A stretch of 64,000 nucleotides of DNA from Acinetobacter variabilis (GTDB lineage Bacteria > Pseudomonadota > Gammaproteobacteria > Pseudomonadales > Moraxellaceae), in assembly GCF_000369625.1 (NCBI RefSeq), contig NZ_KB850113.1, positions 1,523,186 through 1,587,185 of the forward strand, in the 5' to 3' direction. Positions 48,785 through 57,771 of this stretch are shown one piece after another. The translations under genes were made by a program, and so were the position numbers. Under the pieces are notes generated by a model, which saw only the letters and a list, made by a program, of their open reading frames with translations, searched no databases and had not been told where the DNA came from. How positions within the stretch are numbered: position 1 is the first letter of the stretch; every line of letters starts with the position of its first letter.

Positions 48785-48805
48785 GATTACGCCAGAATTA
48801 CGCCA
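48785..48805. repeat. Candidate integrase arm-type site, right end
   Basis: GATTACGCCAGAATTACGCCA matches 1634-1654 at 19 of 21 positions, in the same orientation. See that entry. Confidence 0.55.
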
Positions 48806-48840
48806 AAAGTATTATAAGTTATTGATTTTATAGGTAGTAG

Positions 48841-48856
48841 TGGTGCGCTCAGCGGG
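48841..48856. other. attR core, 16 bp
   Basis: The repeat covers the encoded CCA, discriminator, 3' acceptor strand and five T-arm bases of tRNA-Arg(CCG), so the phage copy restores an intact tRNA. Confidence 0.88.
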
Positions 48857-48916
48857 ACTCGAACCCACGCCACAGGCTTCGGAGACCTGTACTCTATCCA
48901 GTTGAGCTATGAGCGC
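48841..48916 (-). tRNA. tRNA-Arg (CCG), prophage target
   Basis: A 76-nt minus-strand tRNA with CCA encoded. Acceptor GCGCTCA pairs with TGAGCGC, D-arm GCTC/GAGT, anticodon loop CTCCGAA (CCG), T-arm GTGGG-TTCGAGT-CCCGC, and A discriminator. It reads CGG. Its 5' part is chromosomal and its 3' end is the phage-supplied att core. Confidence 0.93.
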
Positions 48917-49095
48917 GCGATGCACATCATAACAAAAATTCGCATAAGGTAAAGCAACTATCTATAACTTCGTTATTTTTATGCCTATCCTTTATACAGT
49001 GTGCCAAAACAGCAACAGAGAATTCCATGTGAATGACTTGGTTTATTTTGCAAGATCACTCACAATATCTCAACTTTTCACCATTTGAGATCTCT

Positions 49096-50031
49096 ATGAC
49101 TGATGCGCTGACATTAAGGGATTTGTCGAAGACCTATGGAAATGGTTTTCAGGCACTTAAAGGAATCAACTTAACTGTACCTGAAGGTGAATTCTATGCC
49201 CTGTTAGGACCTAATGGCGCGGGCAAGTCCACTACTATTGGTATTATCAGTTCATTAACAAGAAAGACCTCTGGAACTGTTGAGATTTTTGGTCACAATC
49301 TGGATACCCATCCTTCAGAAGCCAAACAATGTTTAGGCGTAGTACCCCAAGAATTTAACTTCGCCCAGTTTGAAAAGACCTTTGATATTCTGGTCACTCA
49401 AGCTGGTTATTACGGTATTTCTAAAAAAATTGCTCAAGCGCGTGCTGAAGAATATTTAAATAAACTGGGTCTTTGGGAAAAACGCGCTACTCAAGCTCGC
49501 ATGCTTTCAGGTGGTATGAAACGTCGCCTGATGATCGCCCGTGCGATGATGCATGAACCAAAATTATTGATTCTGGATGAACCGACCGCCGGTGTGGATA
49601 TCGAATTACGTCGTTCCATGTGGGATTTTCTTAATGAAATGAACAATAATGGTACTTCTATTATTTTGACGACTCATTATCTGGAAGAAGCAGAGATGTT
49701 GTGTCGTCGGATTGCGATTATCGACCGTGGTGTGATCAAAGAAGATACCACCATGAAGAACTTCCTGAATCAGCTTAATGAAGAATCCTTTATCTTCGAT
49801 CTGGCTGCGCCTATTGAGCCATTAAATATTGAAATTATTGGTGTGAAATTTAATTTAGTTGATCCAATGACCCTAGAAGTGACACTGGATAAAGCTCATA
49901 GCATGAATGACCTGTTCCAGTTACTGGAATCTCAGAATATTCAAGTACGCAGTATGCGTAACAAGTCAAACCGCTTAGAAGAACTGTTTGTGAAAATGGT
50001 CGAAAAAAATCTGGATGGAGCTGCACAATGA
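49096..50031 (+). CDS. ABC transporter ATP-binding protein (YadG-type)
   Basis: A 311-residue ATPase from the ATG at 49096, which has GAG a short way upstream; the longer frame from 49033 lies near the tRNA. Walker A GPNGAGKST, Q-loop VVPQEFNF, signature LSGGMKRR, Walker B LLILDEPTAG and switch THYLEEAE are intact. The C-terminal domain fits drug/lipid exporters. It overlaps the permease by four bases. Substrate unknown. Confidence 0.9.
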   Translation: MTDALTLRDLSKTYGNGFQALKGINLTVPEGEFYALLGPNGAGKSTTIGIISSLTRKTSGTVEIFGHNLDTHPSEAKQCLGVVPQEFNFAQFEKTFDILVTQAGYYGISKKIAQARAEEYLNKLGLWEKRATQARMLSGGMKRRLMIARAMMHEPKLLILDEPTAGVDIELRRSMWDFLNEMNNNGTSIILTTHYLEEAEMLCRRIAIIDRGVIKEDTTMKNFLNQLNEESFIFDLAAPIEPLNIEIIGVKFNLVDPMTLEVTLDKAHSMNDLFQLLESQNIQVRSMRNKSNRLEELFVKMVEKNLDGAAQ

Positions 50032-50801
50032 ATATAAATCAGCTCGGCGTCGCCTTATATACCATCGTTCATAAAGAAGTTCGCCGCTTTATGCGGATCT
50101 GGCCACAAACCCTGTTGCCACCTGCCATTACCATGAGTCTATATTTCGTGATCTTCGGTAATCTGGTCGGTTCACGTATTGGGGAAATGGGCGGCTATAG
50201 TTATATGGAATTTATTGTCCCTGGTCTGATTATGATGGCGGTGATTACTAATAGTTATGCCAACGTTTCTTCCAGCTTCTTTAGCTCAAAATTTCAGAAA
50301 AGCATTGAAGAGCTAATTATGAGCCCTGTACCTTTACATGCCATTTTATGGGGCTATGTATTGGGTGGTGTAATTCGCGGTCTGTTTGTTGCCATTATTG
50401 TCAGTGCCATGAGCCTGTTTTTTGCAGACCTTTATATTACTAACTGGTTTGTGACTATATATACAGTACTCATTACCTCGCTATTATTCTCTCTAGGCGG
50501 TTTTATTAATGCTGTCTATGCCAAATCTTTTGATGATATTTCGATCATCCCGACTTTTGTACTTACACCACTGACCTATTTAGGCGGTGTATTTTATGCG
50601 ATTTCAGCCTTAAGTCCGTTCTGGCAAAATCTCTCTTTAGTTAACCCGATCGTGTATATGGTCAATGCGTTCCGTTTCGGCATTTTAGGTCATAGTGATG
50701 TCAATGTTTCCATTTCATTGGTCGTGATTACTTTCTGGTGTGCCGTGCTTTACGGTATTGCTTACTATTTATTGTCTCGTGGTTCAGGAATGCGTGAATA
50801 A
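50028..50801 (+). CDS. ABC-2 type transporter permease (YadH-type)
   Basis: A 257-residue integral membrane protein with six likely helices (PQTLLPPAITMSLYFVIFGN near the N-terminus, then FIVPGLIMMAVITNSYANV). It pairs with the ATPase as the ABC-2 half-transporter. The gene stop overlaps the queF start by one base. Confidence 0.9.
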   Translation: MNINQLGVALYTIVHKEVRRFMRIWPQTLLPPAITMSLYFVIFGNLVGSRIGEMGGYSYMEFIVPGLIMMAVITNSYANVSSSFFSSKFQKSIEELIMSPVPLHAILWGYVLGGVIRGLFVAIIVSAMSLFFADLYITNWFVTIYTVLITSLLFSLGGFINAVYAKSFDDISIIPTFVLTPLTYLGGVFYAISALSPFWQNLSLVNPIVYMVNAFRFGILGHSDVNVSISLVVITFWCAVLYGIAYYLLSRGSGMRE

Positions 50802-51616
50802 TGAGTGTAGAACATTCTCTCCTTGGTAAAGACACCAACTACCCAACAGAGTATCAACCCGATATTTTGTTCCCGATTTCCCGTGCGCCTGCCCGTGAAA
50901 AATATGCCCATGTTGAAGCTATTCAGCAAGGTAAAGACTGGTGGCATGTATTTGAAATTTCTTGGTTAAATGCTGCCGGCGTACCTCAAGTGGCAATTGG
51001 TCGAATTACCCTGCCAGCATTTTCCCCAAATCTCATTGAATCAAAATCTTTAAAGCTATATTTCAATAGTCTGAACTTTGCCAAGTTTGATTCGAAAGAG
51101 GCCTTTATTACAACTGTAGAAAAAGACCTCTCAAAAGCTGCCGGTGCTGAAATCACACTGGATCTTTTCCATGTTGATGAACTGGAAATTTCCAAGCCTG
51201 AAGGTATCTGTATTGATGACCTGACTCCGGAACGCCTGGAAAATCATCCAGATGCTTCTTTATTGTCTTTAGATCGGCACAGCGATGAAAATATCGAAGT
51301 GCAACTCTATTCACATTTATTAAGAAGTAACTGCCCAGTCACTGGACAACCGGACTGGGGTACAGTATTTATACGCTATCAGGGCAAAAAACCTTGTTAT
51401 AAGAGTATTTTGGCTTATATTATTTCGTATCGTCAGCACAACGGTTTTCACGAACAATGTGTGGAACAGATGTTTGCCGATATCTGGCAAAATCTGAAAC
51501 CGGAAAAGCTGATGGTATATGCGACCTATACACGCCGTGGTGGATTGGATATCAACCCTTGTCGTGTATCGGATTCCACATGGATGCCTCGCCCTATTCG
51601 TTTAGCGCGACAATAA
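50801..51616 (+). CDS. queF: NADPH-dependent 7-cyano-7-deazaguanine reductase
   Basis: A 271-residue long-form QueF (YqcD/E. coli type), which reduces preQ0 to preQ1 for queuosine in tRNA. The catalytic Cys178 in LRSNCPVTGQPDWG and Asp185 are present, with the QueF motif ESKSLKLYFNSLN at 80-92 for NADPH/substrate binding. The C-terminal YTRRGGLDINPCR is conserved. Bidomain T-fold. Complete. Confidence 0.95.
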   Translation: MSVEHSLLGKDTNYPTEYQPDILFPISRAPAREKYAHVEAIQQGKDWWHVFEISWLNAAGVPQVAIGRITLPAFSPNLIESKSLKLYFNSLNFAKFDSKEAFITTVEKDLSKAAGAEITLDLFHVDELEISKPEGICIDDLTPERLENHPDASLLSLDRHSDENIEVQLYSHLLRSNCPVTGQPDWGTVFIRYQGKKPCYKSILAYIISYRQHNGFHEQCVEQMFADIWQNLKPEKLMVYATYTRRGGLDINPCRVSDSTWMPRPIRLARQ

Positions 51617-51635
51617 AAAACATTGAGGTTTAAAA

Positions 51636-52289
51636 ATGCCTTTTTTTGGTTTTATTCCTTCTGCAGAACTATTAAATACAATTCAGACTGCACAGAAAAA
51701 TAAAAACTCGAGTGAACCGCTTTATCCACTGCGTGATAAAACTGCATTAATGATTAATGATGAAATTATTGATGCAATTCTCACGGAACTGGTACGCCGT
51801 TTTCCGGCAAGCGAAAAACGCGATACGGCAGAAAAATTGGCGGGCTATATCAAGTCTACTGTGGCAGTGTTACTCAAACAGTTACTGGGTAAAGCACCAA
51901 ATGAAGTCGTCAAGGAGTCGATCGCTTTCTCTGAACGTAGCCTGTTTAAAGATCCGGAAGGAAATTTCCGTATTGGTGAGTCTCTGGATACCAATTTGGT
52001 CACCAATCTAAAACACTATTATGCAGAATTAAAAGCTGGCCAAAGTGTCGATAAACAAAGTCTCAGCAATCTGTACAAACAGTTTGGGGAAGCAACTGTA
52101 CGTCATTTTATGGTCGACTTTAATAAAACCTTAGATTTAGGCATGATTAAACGCAAGGCTGCTGATATTGGTGCTTCAGCTGTGATCAAGGCGATTAATA
52201 TTGCAGCAGATAAAATCATCCTGAATTTAAATAAGGATGAATTGCAGGCAATGGCAGAATATCACGACACTTTATTCTTTACTGAATAA
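51636..52289 (+). CDS. Conserved helical protein of unknown function
   Basis: A 217-residue protein with GAGG upstream, ending FFTE. Pattern: MPFFGFIPSAELLNTIQTAQ, then LVRRFPASEKRDTAEKLAGY and a Lys/Asn-rich helical region. It is 19 bases behind queF and probably co-transcribed. I do not recognise a family; it looks conserved and soluble. Confidence 0.65.
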   Translation: MPFFGFIPSAELLNTIQTAQKNKNSSEPLYPLRDKTALMINDEIIDAILTELVRRFPASEKRDTAEKLAGYIKSTVAVLLKQLLGKAPNEVVKESIAFSERSLFKDPEGNFRIGESLDTNLVTNLKHYYAELKAGQSVDKQSLSNLYKQFGEATVRHFMVDFNKTLDLGMIKRKAADIGASAVIKAINIAADKIILNLNKDELQAMAEYHDTLFFTE

Positions 52290-52320
52290 AGCCGCATATT
52301 TATTCAAATAATGCAGATTA

Positions 52321-52345
52321 AGCCTGGCTTCGGTCAGGCTTTTTT
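52321..52345 (+). terminator. Terminator of the queF operon
   Basis: AGCCTG-GCTTCGGT-CAGGCT is followed by TTTTT on the plus strand, 32 bases after the stop. Confidence 0.85.
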
Positions 52346-52578
52346 GTGGCTTAAGAAATAGCTTGTTACAGTTATTGTGAACTAAAATACCAAATGCTGA
52401 AAAAACAACCAACCCTTTCCTGTTTTTAAGGGAGTTTATATGACTCCTATTCATCAGAATGTTATCTTTAATATTGCCTTTAATGCCAGAAAATTGAGAA
52501 AAGTGAATTGATCTTTTTCATGGCACGATTCAAATGACATAGCCACAAACCTACCAAAAAATTGGAAATCATACCAAG

Positions 52579-53580
52579 ATGTTGAAATCGAATTTTTATA
52601 AAAAATTGAAGCAGCTTTCGATCCTTGTCAATGCATTCGGACTCAGTAGTTTAAGCCTGGCCAACGATTTTCAATATCATCCCTCTTATGCCAGTTTCAA
52701 GCAGAATACCATGCAGACCTATGGTCTAAGTGCTCAGCAAGTAGACAGTGCAATGACGGGAGCAAAAAATCTTCCAAATATTATCAATATCATGAATCGT
52801 CCAGGTGAAAGTAAGCCCTGGTATGCCTATAAGACCAATTTTCTGTCAGAAGGCACGATTCAACGTGGTGTACGTTTCAAGCAGCAATATGCTGCAACAC
52901 TAAATCGCGCTGAGCAGCAGTTTGGTGTACCACAATCGATCATTCTGGGTATTTTGGGGGTAGAGACCGGTTTTGGCAGCAACAAGGGTTCATTTGTGAC
53001 CCGTGATGCACTGGCAACTCTTGGCTTTGGTTATGAACGTCGTGCGCAATACTTCCAGGATGAACTGGCGGCATTGATCGCATGGTCATATAAGGATGGT
53101 GTGTCAGCATCCTCAATCGTCGGTTCTTATGCAGGTGCTGTCGGCTATCCGCAGTTTATGCCAAGTAATATTCCAAAGTATGGGGTCGACTATGATGGTA
53201 ATGGCCATATCGATCTACGTAATTCTGCGGTAGATGCGATTGGTTCAATTGCAAACTATCTGGCTCAGAATGGCTGGCAACGAGATCAGCCAATTGCCTT
53301 TCCTGCCCGTTATAGCGGTTCGAATCCTGATTCTGTCATCGCCAAGGATCTCACACAGCCAACGCCTTATGGAGTAATCAAAACCCAAGGAATCAGTCCG
53401 ATGAATCCGATTGTTCGTATTGATGATCTTGATATGGTCAATGTCATTCAATTACAAGAAAATTACAGACCGATTTACTATATTACTTTTCCGAATTTTC
53501 AAGTGATTACCACGTACAATCGTAGTCGTATGTATGCCACTGCATTGTGGCTTTTAGGTACAGAAATTACGAACCGATAA
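52579..53580 (+). CDS. mltB: Lytic murein transglycosylase MltB-type
   Basis: A 333-residue enzyme that cleaves between MurNAc and GlcNAc, making 1,6-anhydro ends. The SLT-type domain has ILGVETGFGSNKGS with catalytic Glu129, ALATLGFGYERRAQYFQDEL, GSYAGAVGYPQFMPSNIPKYG and a DGNGHIDL loop. A weak N-terminal hydrophobic segment (LSILVNAFGLSSLSLA) is a signal peptide. Periplasmic. Lipobox absent at first sight, so it is a soluble Slt/MltB variant. Confidence 0.92.
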   Translation: MLKSNFYKKLKQLSILVNAFGLSSLSLANDFQYHPSYASFKQNTMQTYGLSAQQVDSAMTGAKNLPNIINIMNRPGESKPWYAYKTNFLSEGTIQRGVRFKQQYAATLNRAEQQFGVPQSIILGILGVETGFGSNKGSFVTRDALATLGFGYERRAQYFQDELAALIAWSYKDGVSASSIVGSYAGAVGYPQFMPSNIPKYGVDYDGNGHIDLRNSAVDAIGSIANYLAQNGWQRDQPIAFPARYSGSNPDSVIAKDLTQPTPYGVIKTQGISPMNPIVRIDDLDMVNVIQLQENYRPIYYITFPNFQVITTYNRSRMYATALWLLGTEITNR

Positions 53581-53626
53581 CAGTAAAAATTACTACATAT
53601 TATTAAAGTCAATATTTTTATTAAAC

Positions 53627-53653
53627 AAAATGCCTAAATTTTAGGCATTTTTT
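53627..53653 (+). terminator. Terminator after mltB
   Basis: AAATGCCTAA and TTAGGCATTT arms with a TTTTTT tail on the plus strand. Confidence 0.75.
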
Positions 53654-53869
53654 ACTCTTTGTTACAATATTGATTATTTTTTAATCACTCATTGTTTATT
53701 TTGCGTACTTTTTTTAACTATTTTAATTAAACACTAGACAGCCAGTTGCCAGCATGAATATTATCCAATTCGTTAAATGTAGTTGCATAAGTTAAATATC
53801 AGGCATGTTTATAGGGTTATCAGCTACTTAGGTCCAATCTAATGAAACATGCTGTTAGGAGTTGATTCA

Positions 53870-54484
53870 ATGCATTCTTCTTTTCTGAAGTATTTTATGG
53901 CCATCGCCGCGACCGTTACCCTAACGCAATCGCAAGCAGATATGGTTCAGTCATCATCATTCAATAATGATCATGACAATTCGCGTCTTGCAGCGCGTGT
54001 ATTAAACAAAGAAGCTCAAAGCTTCAATTCAAATTTCACAAATTTGAACAGCCTTTCAATCACTGAGCGTTCTGGCGATAAAGTTCGTCGTCAAACTATT
54101 GCAGCAAAAATTGCAATTCCTGCAGAAGAGCCTTCAGTGATTGAGAAACTGAACAATGTTGCTTCAAACACAGTTCGTAAATTCAGTCAGACAGGTACAG
54201 CATCTTGGTATGGTCGTCAGTTCCATGGCCGTAAAACTGCCAGTGGTGAAACATTCGATATGAATGCAATGACTGCTGCACACCGTAGCCTGCCATTAAA
54301 CTGCTTTATCCGCGTGACTAACAAAAACAATGGTAAGAGTGTTGTTGTGAAGGTGAATGACCGTGGTCCATTCCATGGCAACCGTGTTCTAGATTTATCT
54401 TACGGTGCTGCTAAACAGCTTGGTATTACCAATGCTGGTACTGCACATGTCAATATTGAGCGTGTAGATGGTCCAAACTCATAA
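53870..54484 (+). CDS. rlpA: RlpA-like septal lytic transglycosylase
   Basis: A 204-residue protein from the ATG at 53870 (AGGAGTTGATTCA before it); the frame extends upstream without a site. A signal peptide (FLKYFMAIAATVTLTQSQAD) is followed by a linker and a double-psi beta barrel: TASWYGRQFHGRKTASGE, LNCFIRVTNKNNGKSVVVKV, DRGPFHGNRVLDLS. It lacks the SPOR domain of full RlpA, so it is a short form. Periplasmic. Confidence 0.88.
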   Translation: MHSSFLKYFMAIAATVTLTQSQADMVQSSSFNNDHDNSRLAARVLNKEAQSFNSNFTNLNSLSITERSGDKVRRQTIAAKIAIPAEEPSVIEKLNNVASNTVRKFSQTGTASWYGRQFHGRKTASGETFDMNAMTAAHRSLPLNCFIRVTNKNNGKSVVVKVNDRGPFHGNRVLDLSYGAAKQLGITNAGTAHVNIERVDGPNS

Positions 54485-54510
54485 GATTTGACCGCTCTAC
54501 ATTTAACTCA

Positions 54511-54535
54511 AAAGCCACAGTCATGTGGCTTTTTT
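54511..54535 (+). terminator. Terminator after rlpA
   Basis: AGCCACA-GTCA-TGTGGCT with TTTTT on the plus strand. Confidence 0.85.
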
Positions 54536-54716
54536 ATTTGGTGATGTAGAGCAAGCATTCGACTTGCTTTTATCCTTAATACTGTCGATGTTATTCCATT
54601 CAGGTATAAGCTTTCTCTAACCCTTATCAACCCACTATCGATTTCATTTTGACCATACCTCCAAACTGTTTTATATTTTGAAAACCGACAGTACGTTCAT
54701 GGATGGGAGCGATAGA

Positions 54717-55172
54717 ATGAAAACAATATCCGAATGGTTAGATGAATATAGTGAAAGTCATCAAAACAAAACCAACAAACTGATCCATTGGGTCTGCGTG
54801 CCTACCATCTATTTTTCCATTATTGGCATCATGGCGCACTTTAGCGCTTTACTGACTGCTCTGCTCCTGGTTCTGGCTTTTGTGTTTTATGCACGTTTAG
54901 ACATCGTACTGGCTGTAGCAATGGCAGCGCTAACCCTGATGATGGCTTGGTTCATCTGGGTTTTACCTGTAGGTATCGGCTTCTTTATTGCCTTGTTTGT
55001 TTTTGCCTGGATTGGGCAATTTTATGGACATAAAGTTGAAGGTAAAAAGCCTTCTTTCTTCAAAGACCTTCAATTCCTTCTCATTGGCCCGTTATGGTGC
55101 ATGGATGCCTATTTAGGCAAAGTCCTACCTAAATGGAAATCTCGTCAATCTGAGGCAATACAGTGCGCTTAA
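54717..55172 (+). CDS. Mpo1/DUF962 family membrane protein
   Basis: A 151-residue protein from the ATG at 54717, after GGGAG. The DUF962 start is clear: ISEWLDEYSESHQNKTNKLI, then HWVCVPTIYFSIIGIMAHF, with four membrane helices. The yeast homologue Mpo1 is a 2-hydroxy-fatty-acid dioxygenase; the His motifs (SHQN, IHWVCVP, GHKVEGKKPSFFKD) fit that iron site. The bacterial substrate is not established. Confidence 0.85.
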   Translation: MKTISEWLDEYSESHQNKTNKLIHWVCVPTIYFSIIGIMAHFSALLTALLLVLAFVFYARLDIVLAVAMAALTLMMAWFIWVLPVGIGFFIALFVFAWIGQFYGHKVEGKKPSFFKDLQFLLIGPLWCMDAYLGKVLPKWKSRQSEAIQCA

Positions 55173-55218
55173 AAGCGTATGTAATATCATTACATTTATA
55201 AAACCAAGGAAAATTCCC

Positions 55219-55725
55219 TTATTGATAGGTTTTTCCTTGGTGTTTTAACCAACCACTGATGTGCTTATTGGATGGATCATGATGGGTCCAATGAATCACC
55301 CCACCTTTATCGCTATATTCATACTCACCAAAAAACACAACCTGGTCACCTTTTTGAATATTCTGGATGCGTGGCGCCAGATCAATATTGTGCGCAACTA
55401 ATACAGTTTGACCAGTGGATAATTCCAGAATAAATTTCTGATGACGGGAACCTTCATTATCATCTTTCAATAACACTACCACCTTACCACTCGCCTGAAC
55501 CTGAAGATCACTTTGTCTGTGCTGGTAAGCTTGCTCTATACGCTGGGTATCATCAGAAAGCTTATGCGTACTTTTTTGAACATTAGTCTGCTCTTGAAGC
55601 GCAATTTCTGCTGAAGGTATAAAAGTATTGGTCTGTTGTTTAGATTCTGATAAATCCAGACCTAAATAAGCAGCCACCAAAAGTGCAATGACAGCCCCGA
55701 TCCCCATATTGGTTTTATTTGCCAT
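55219..55725 (-). CDS. DUF3465 protein with signal anchor
   Basis: A 168-residue protein with an N-terminal hydrophobic helix (MGIGAVIALLVAAYLGLDL), a Gln-rich linker, and a C-terminal DUF3465 domain (GSRHQKFILELSTGQTVLVA, then GDQVVFFGEYEYSDKGGVIH), ending WTHHDPSNKHISGWLKHQGK. OB-fold-like. It converges on the DUF962 gene. Function unknown. Confidence 0.82.
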   Translation of the reverse strand: MANKTNMGIGAVIALLVAAYLGLDLSESKQQTNTFIPSAEIALQEQTNVQKSTHKLSDDTQRIEQAYQHRQSDLQVQASGKVVVLLKDDNEGSRHQKFILELSTGQTVLVAHNIDLAPRIQNIQKGDQVVFFGEYEYSDKGGVIHWTHHDPSNKHISGWLKHQGKTYQ

Positions 55726-55756
55726 AATTCCTCCTTGATTATTCTTTATTTAGTCA

Positions 55757-55787
55757 TAAAAAAAGCCCCATTCGGGGCTTTTTTCTA
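55757..55787. terminator. Bidirectional terminator after tsf
   Basis: AGCCCC-ATTC-GGGGCT with A-run and T-run on both sides; it ends rpsB-tsf leftward. Confidence 0.88.
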
Positions 55788-55800
55788 ATCCGTTACCGAA

Positions 55801-56676
55801 TTATTTTGCAGCAGCCTGAGCAGCAGCAACTTCTTCAGCGAAAGAAAGCTCAGCTTTCTTCTCGATACCTTCACCCACTTCGAAACGAACGAAGTTAGCA
55901 ACAGTAGTACCAGTCGCTTTAAGAACTTCAGCAACTTTCTTGTCGTTGTCGATTACGTATTGTTGACGCTCAAGAACAACTTCGTTCAGGTATTTCTCAA
56001 CAGAACCTACAACCATTTTCTCAACAATGTTTGCTGGTTTGCCAGATTCAAGTGCTTTTGCTTCAGCGATTTCTTTTTCTTTCGCGATAAGGTCAGCAGG
56101 AACTTGTTCAGCGTTTACAGCAACCGGGTTGAATGCAGCAATGTGCATTGCCAAGCCTTTACCTGTTTCAGCATCACCTGAGTAAGATACAACAACACCG
56201 ATACGAAGACCGTGTTTGTAAACAGCAAGGTTTTCACCTTCAACAATTTTCGCACGACGTACTTGGATGTTTTCACCGATTTTTTGAACTAGCGCAATAC
56301 GAGCTTCTTCTACAGTAGCGCCATCTTCAAGTTTAAGTTCAGCGATTTTAGCAGCATCAGTTTCGTTTGCAGCAAGTGCAGCAGCAGCAACTTTCGCAGA
56401 GAAACCAGCAAAGTTTTCGTCTTTAGCAACGAAGTCAGTTTGGCAGTTTACTTCTAGAAGGATTGCTTTGTTACCTTCTTGAGCAATTGTAATCGCGCCG
56501 TCAGCAGCAATGTTACCAGCTTTTTTAGCTGCTTTTGCTTGACCAGATTTACGAAGGTTGTCGATCGCTAATTCGATGTCACCACCAGCTTCTGTCAAAG
56601 CTTTTTTACATTCCATCATTGCTAGACCAGTACGATCACGCAGTTCTTTAACCATGCTTGCTGTAACTGCAGTCAT
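55801..56676 (-). CDS. tsf: Translation elongation factor EF-Ts
   Basis: A 291-residue nucleotide exchange factor for EF-Tu. UBA-like N-terminus ([20 protein letters not shown]), the [10 protein letters not shown] core contact motif, and a C-terminal coiled coil. Intact; length and order behind rpsB are normal. Confidence 0.98.
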   Translation of the reverse strand: MTAVTASMVKELRDRTGLAMMECKKALTEAGGDIELAIDNLRKSGQAKAAKKAGNIAADGAITIAQEGNKAILLEVNCQTDFVAKDENFAGFSAKVAAAALAANETDAAKIAELKLEDGATVEEARIALVQKIGENIQVRRAKIVEGENLAVYKHGLRIGVVVSYSGDAETGKGLAMHIAAFNPVAVNAEQVPADLIAKEKEIAEAKALESGKPANIVEKMVVGSVEKYLNEVVLERQQYVIDNDKKVAEVLKATGTTVANFVRFEVGEGIEKKAELSFAEEVAAAQAAAK

Positions 56677-56724
56677 GTTTATCTCCTAAATTCGGTAGAA
56701 AATGAATTCTTTTTAGAACAGAAA

Positions 56725-56749
56725 CGGCCCAGAGGATTCTCATGGGCCG
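56725..56749 (-). terminator. Intercistronic attenuator between rpsB and tsf
   Basis: On the minus strand CGGCCCA and TGGGCCG arms surround an 11-base loop, then TTTCTGTTC. It lowers tsf relative to rpsB, as known in other gammaproteobacteria; here inferred. Confidence 0.6.
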
Positions 56750-56817
56750 CCTGCATACATAACGCTTACTTTGCCACCATCACGTGTCGCAAAAATGACA
56801 AGCTAGCGTCTAACGCA

Positions 56818-57564
56818 TTAAGCCTCAGAAGCAGGAGCTTCTTCTGCTTTAGCTTGTGCATTTGCTTGTGATTGAGCATATTCTTTACCAGCAAGAATCG
56901 CATCAGCCATAGCAGAAGCATAAAGTGTTACTGCACGGATCGCATCGTCGTTACCCGGAATAACGTAGTCTACGTTGTCTGGGTTAGAGTTAGTATCAAC
57001 GATACCGATTACAGGAATACCAAGGTTTTTAGCTTCTTTAATTGCAATCGCTTCGTGATCAACGTCGATTACGAATAATGCGTCAGGTAAACCACCCATG
57101 TTTTTAACGCCGCCTAAAGCACGTTCAAGTTTTTCCATCTCACGGCTACGTTCTAAAGCTTCACGTTTAGTAAGTTTAGCGAAAGTACCGTCTTGAGATT
57201 GAGTTTGAAGGTCTTTTAAACGGTTGATAGATTGGCGAAGAGTTTTCCAGTTCGTCAACATACCACCTAACCAACGGTGATCTACGTATGGTTGACCAGC
57301 GCGTTGAGCTTGTTCACGGATGATTGCAGAAGCAGCACGTTTAGTACCAACGAACAAAACTTTGTTCTTTTTGCTAGCCAATTGGTTAGCGAAGTTCAAA
57401 GCATCATTTAACGCAGGAACAGTGTGCTCAAGGTTGATGATGTGAATTTTGTTACGCGCGCCAAAGATATATTGACGCATTTTTGGGTTCCAGAAACGAG
57501 TTTGGTGACCAAAGTGCGCGCCAGCTTGTAGAAGGTCGCGCATGCTTACGTTGTAATCTGCCAT
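56818..57564 (-). CDS. rpsB: 30S ribosomal protein S2
   Basis: A 248-residue S2 from the ATG at 57564, with AAGG upstream: [20 protein letters not shown], then [20 protein letters not shown] and the [12 protein letters not shown] motif. The longer frame upstream is the leader RNA. Ala-rich C-terminus. Intact. Confidence 0.98.
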   Translation of the reverse strand: MADYNVSMRDLLQAGAHFGHQTRFWNPKMRQYIFGARNKIHIINLEHTVPALNDALNFANQLASKKNKVLFVGTKRAASAIIREQAQRAGQPYVDHRWLGGMLTNWKTLRQSINRLKDLQTQSQDGTFAKLTKREALERSREMEKLERALGGVKNMGGLPDALFVIDVDHEAIAIKEAKNLGIPVIGIVDTNSNPDNVDYVIPGNDDAIRAVTLYASAMADAILAGKEYAQSQANAQAKAEEAPASEA

Positions 57565-57587
57565 TTTCTTTACCTTAAAGTTTGGGT

Positions 57588-57655
57588 TAGGCCTCCATAT
57601 ATCCGCATTCTCCACCCTTGCGGGCACCCAGAGTAATGTGACGATATATGTGCGG
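57588..57655 (-). promoter_or_regulatory. rpsB leader RNA (S2 autoregulation)
   Basis: On the minus strand CATATATC pairs with GATATATG around GGGTGCCCGCAAGGGTGG; TGCGGATATATGGAGG lies before the start. This matches the layout of the gammaproteobacterial rpsB leader, where S2 represses its own translation. Match is from memory of the family. Confidence 0.6.
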
Positions 57656-57771
57656 ATTTTTAATACACCATTCAATCAGCCTCGCAAATATATTCACGAA
57701 AAAGCATTTGATAAAATGGGCGGCTATTTATACCATAGTCACATACAAATTTCCAAAAGTTTTTAGAGATC

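Larger units (their letters stand above)
1482..48856. mobile_element. Complete-looking siphovirus-type prophage in tRNA-Arg(CCG)
   Basis: The element is bounded by a 16-bp direct repeat (1482-1497 and 48841-48856), the right copy being the 3' end of tRNA-Arg(CCG). It carries integrase, excisionase candidate, CI/Cro switch, replication proteins, recombination genes, both terminase subunits, portal, head, a 1,210-residue tape measure, tail-tip and lysis genes. No essential module is obviously missing or frameshifted. The lambda-E-type capsid with gpD-like decoration, the Mu-like portal, DUF1320 and tail-completion proteins, and the long tape measure with no contractile sheath gene all suggest a siphovirus with mosaic ancestry. 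Whether it can be induced cannot be read from sequence. Confidence 0.93.
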
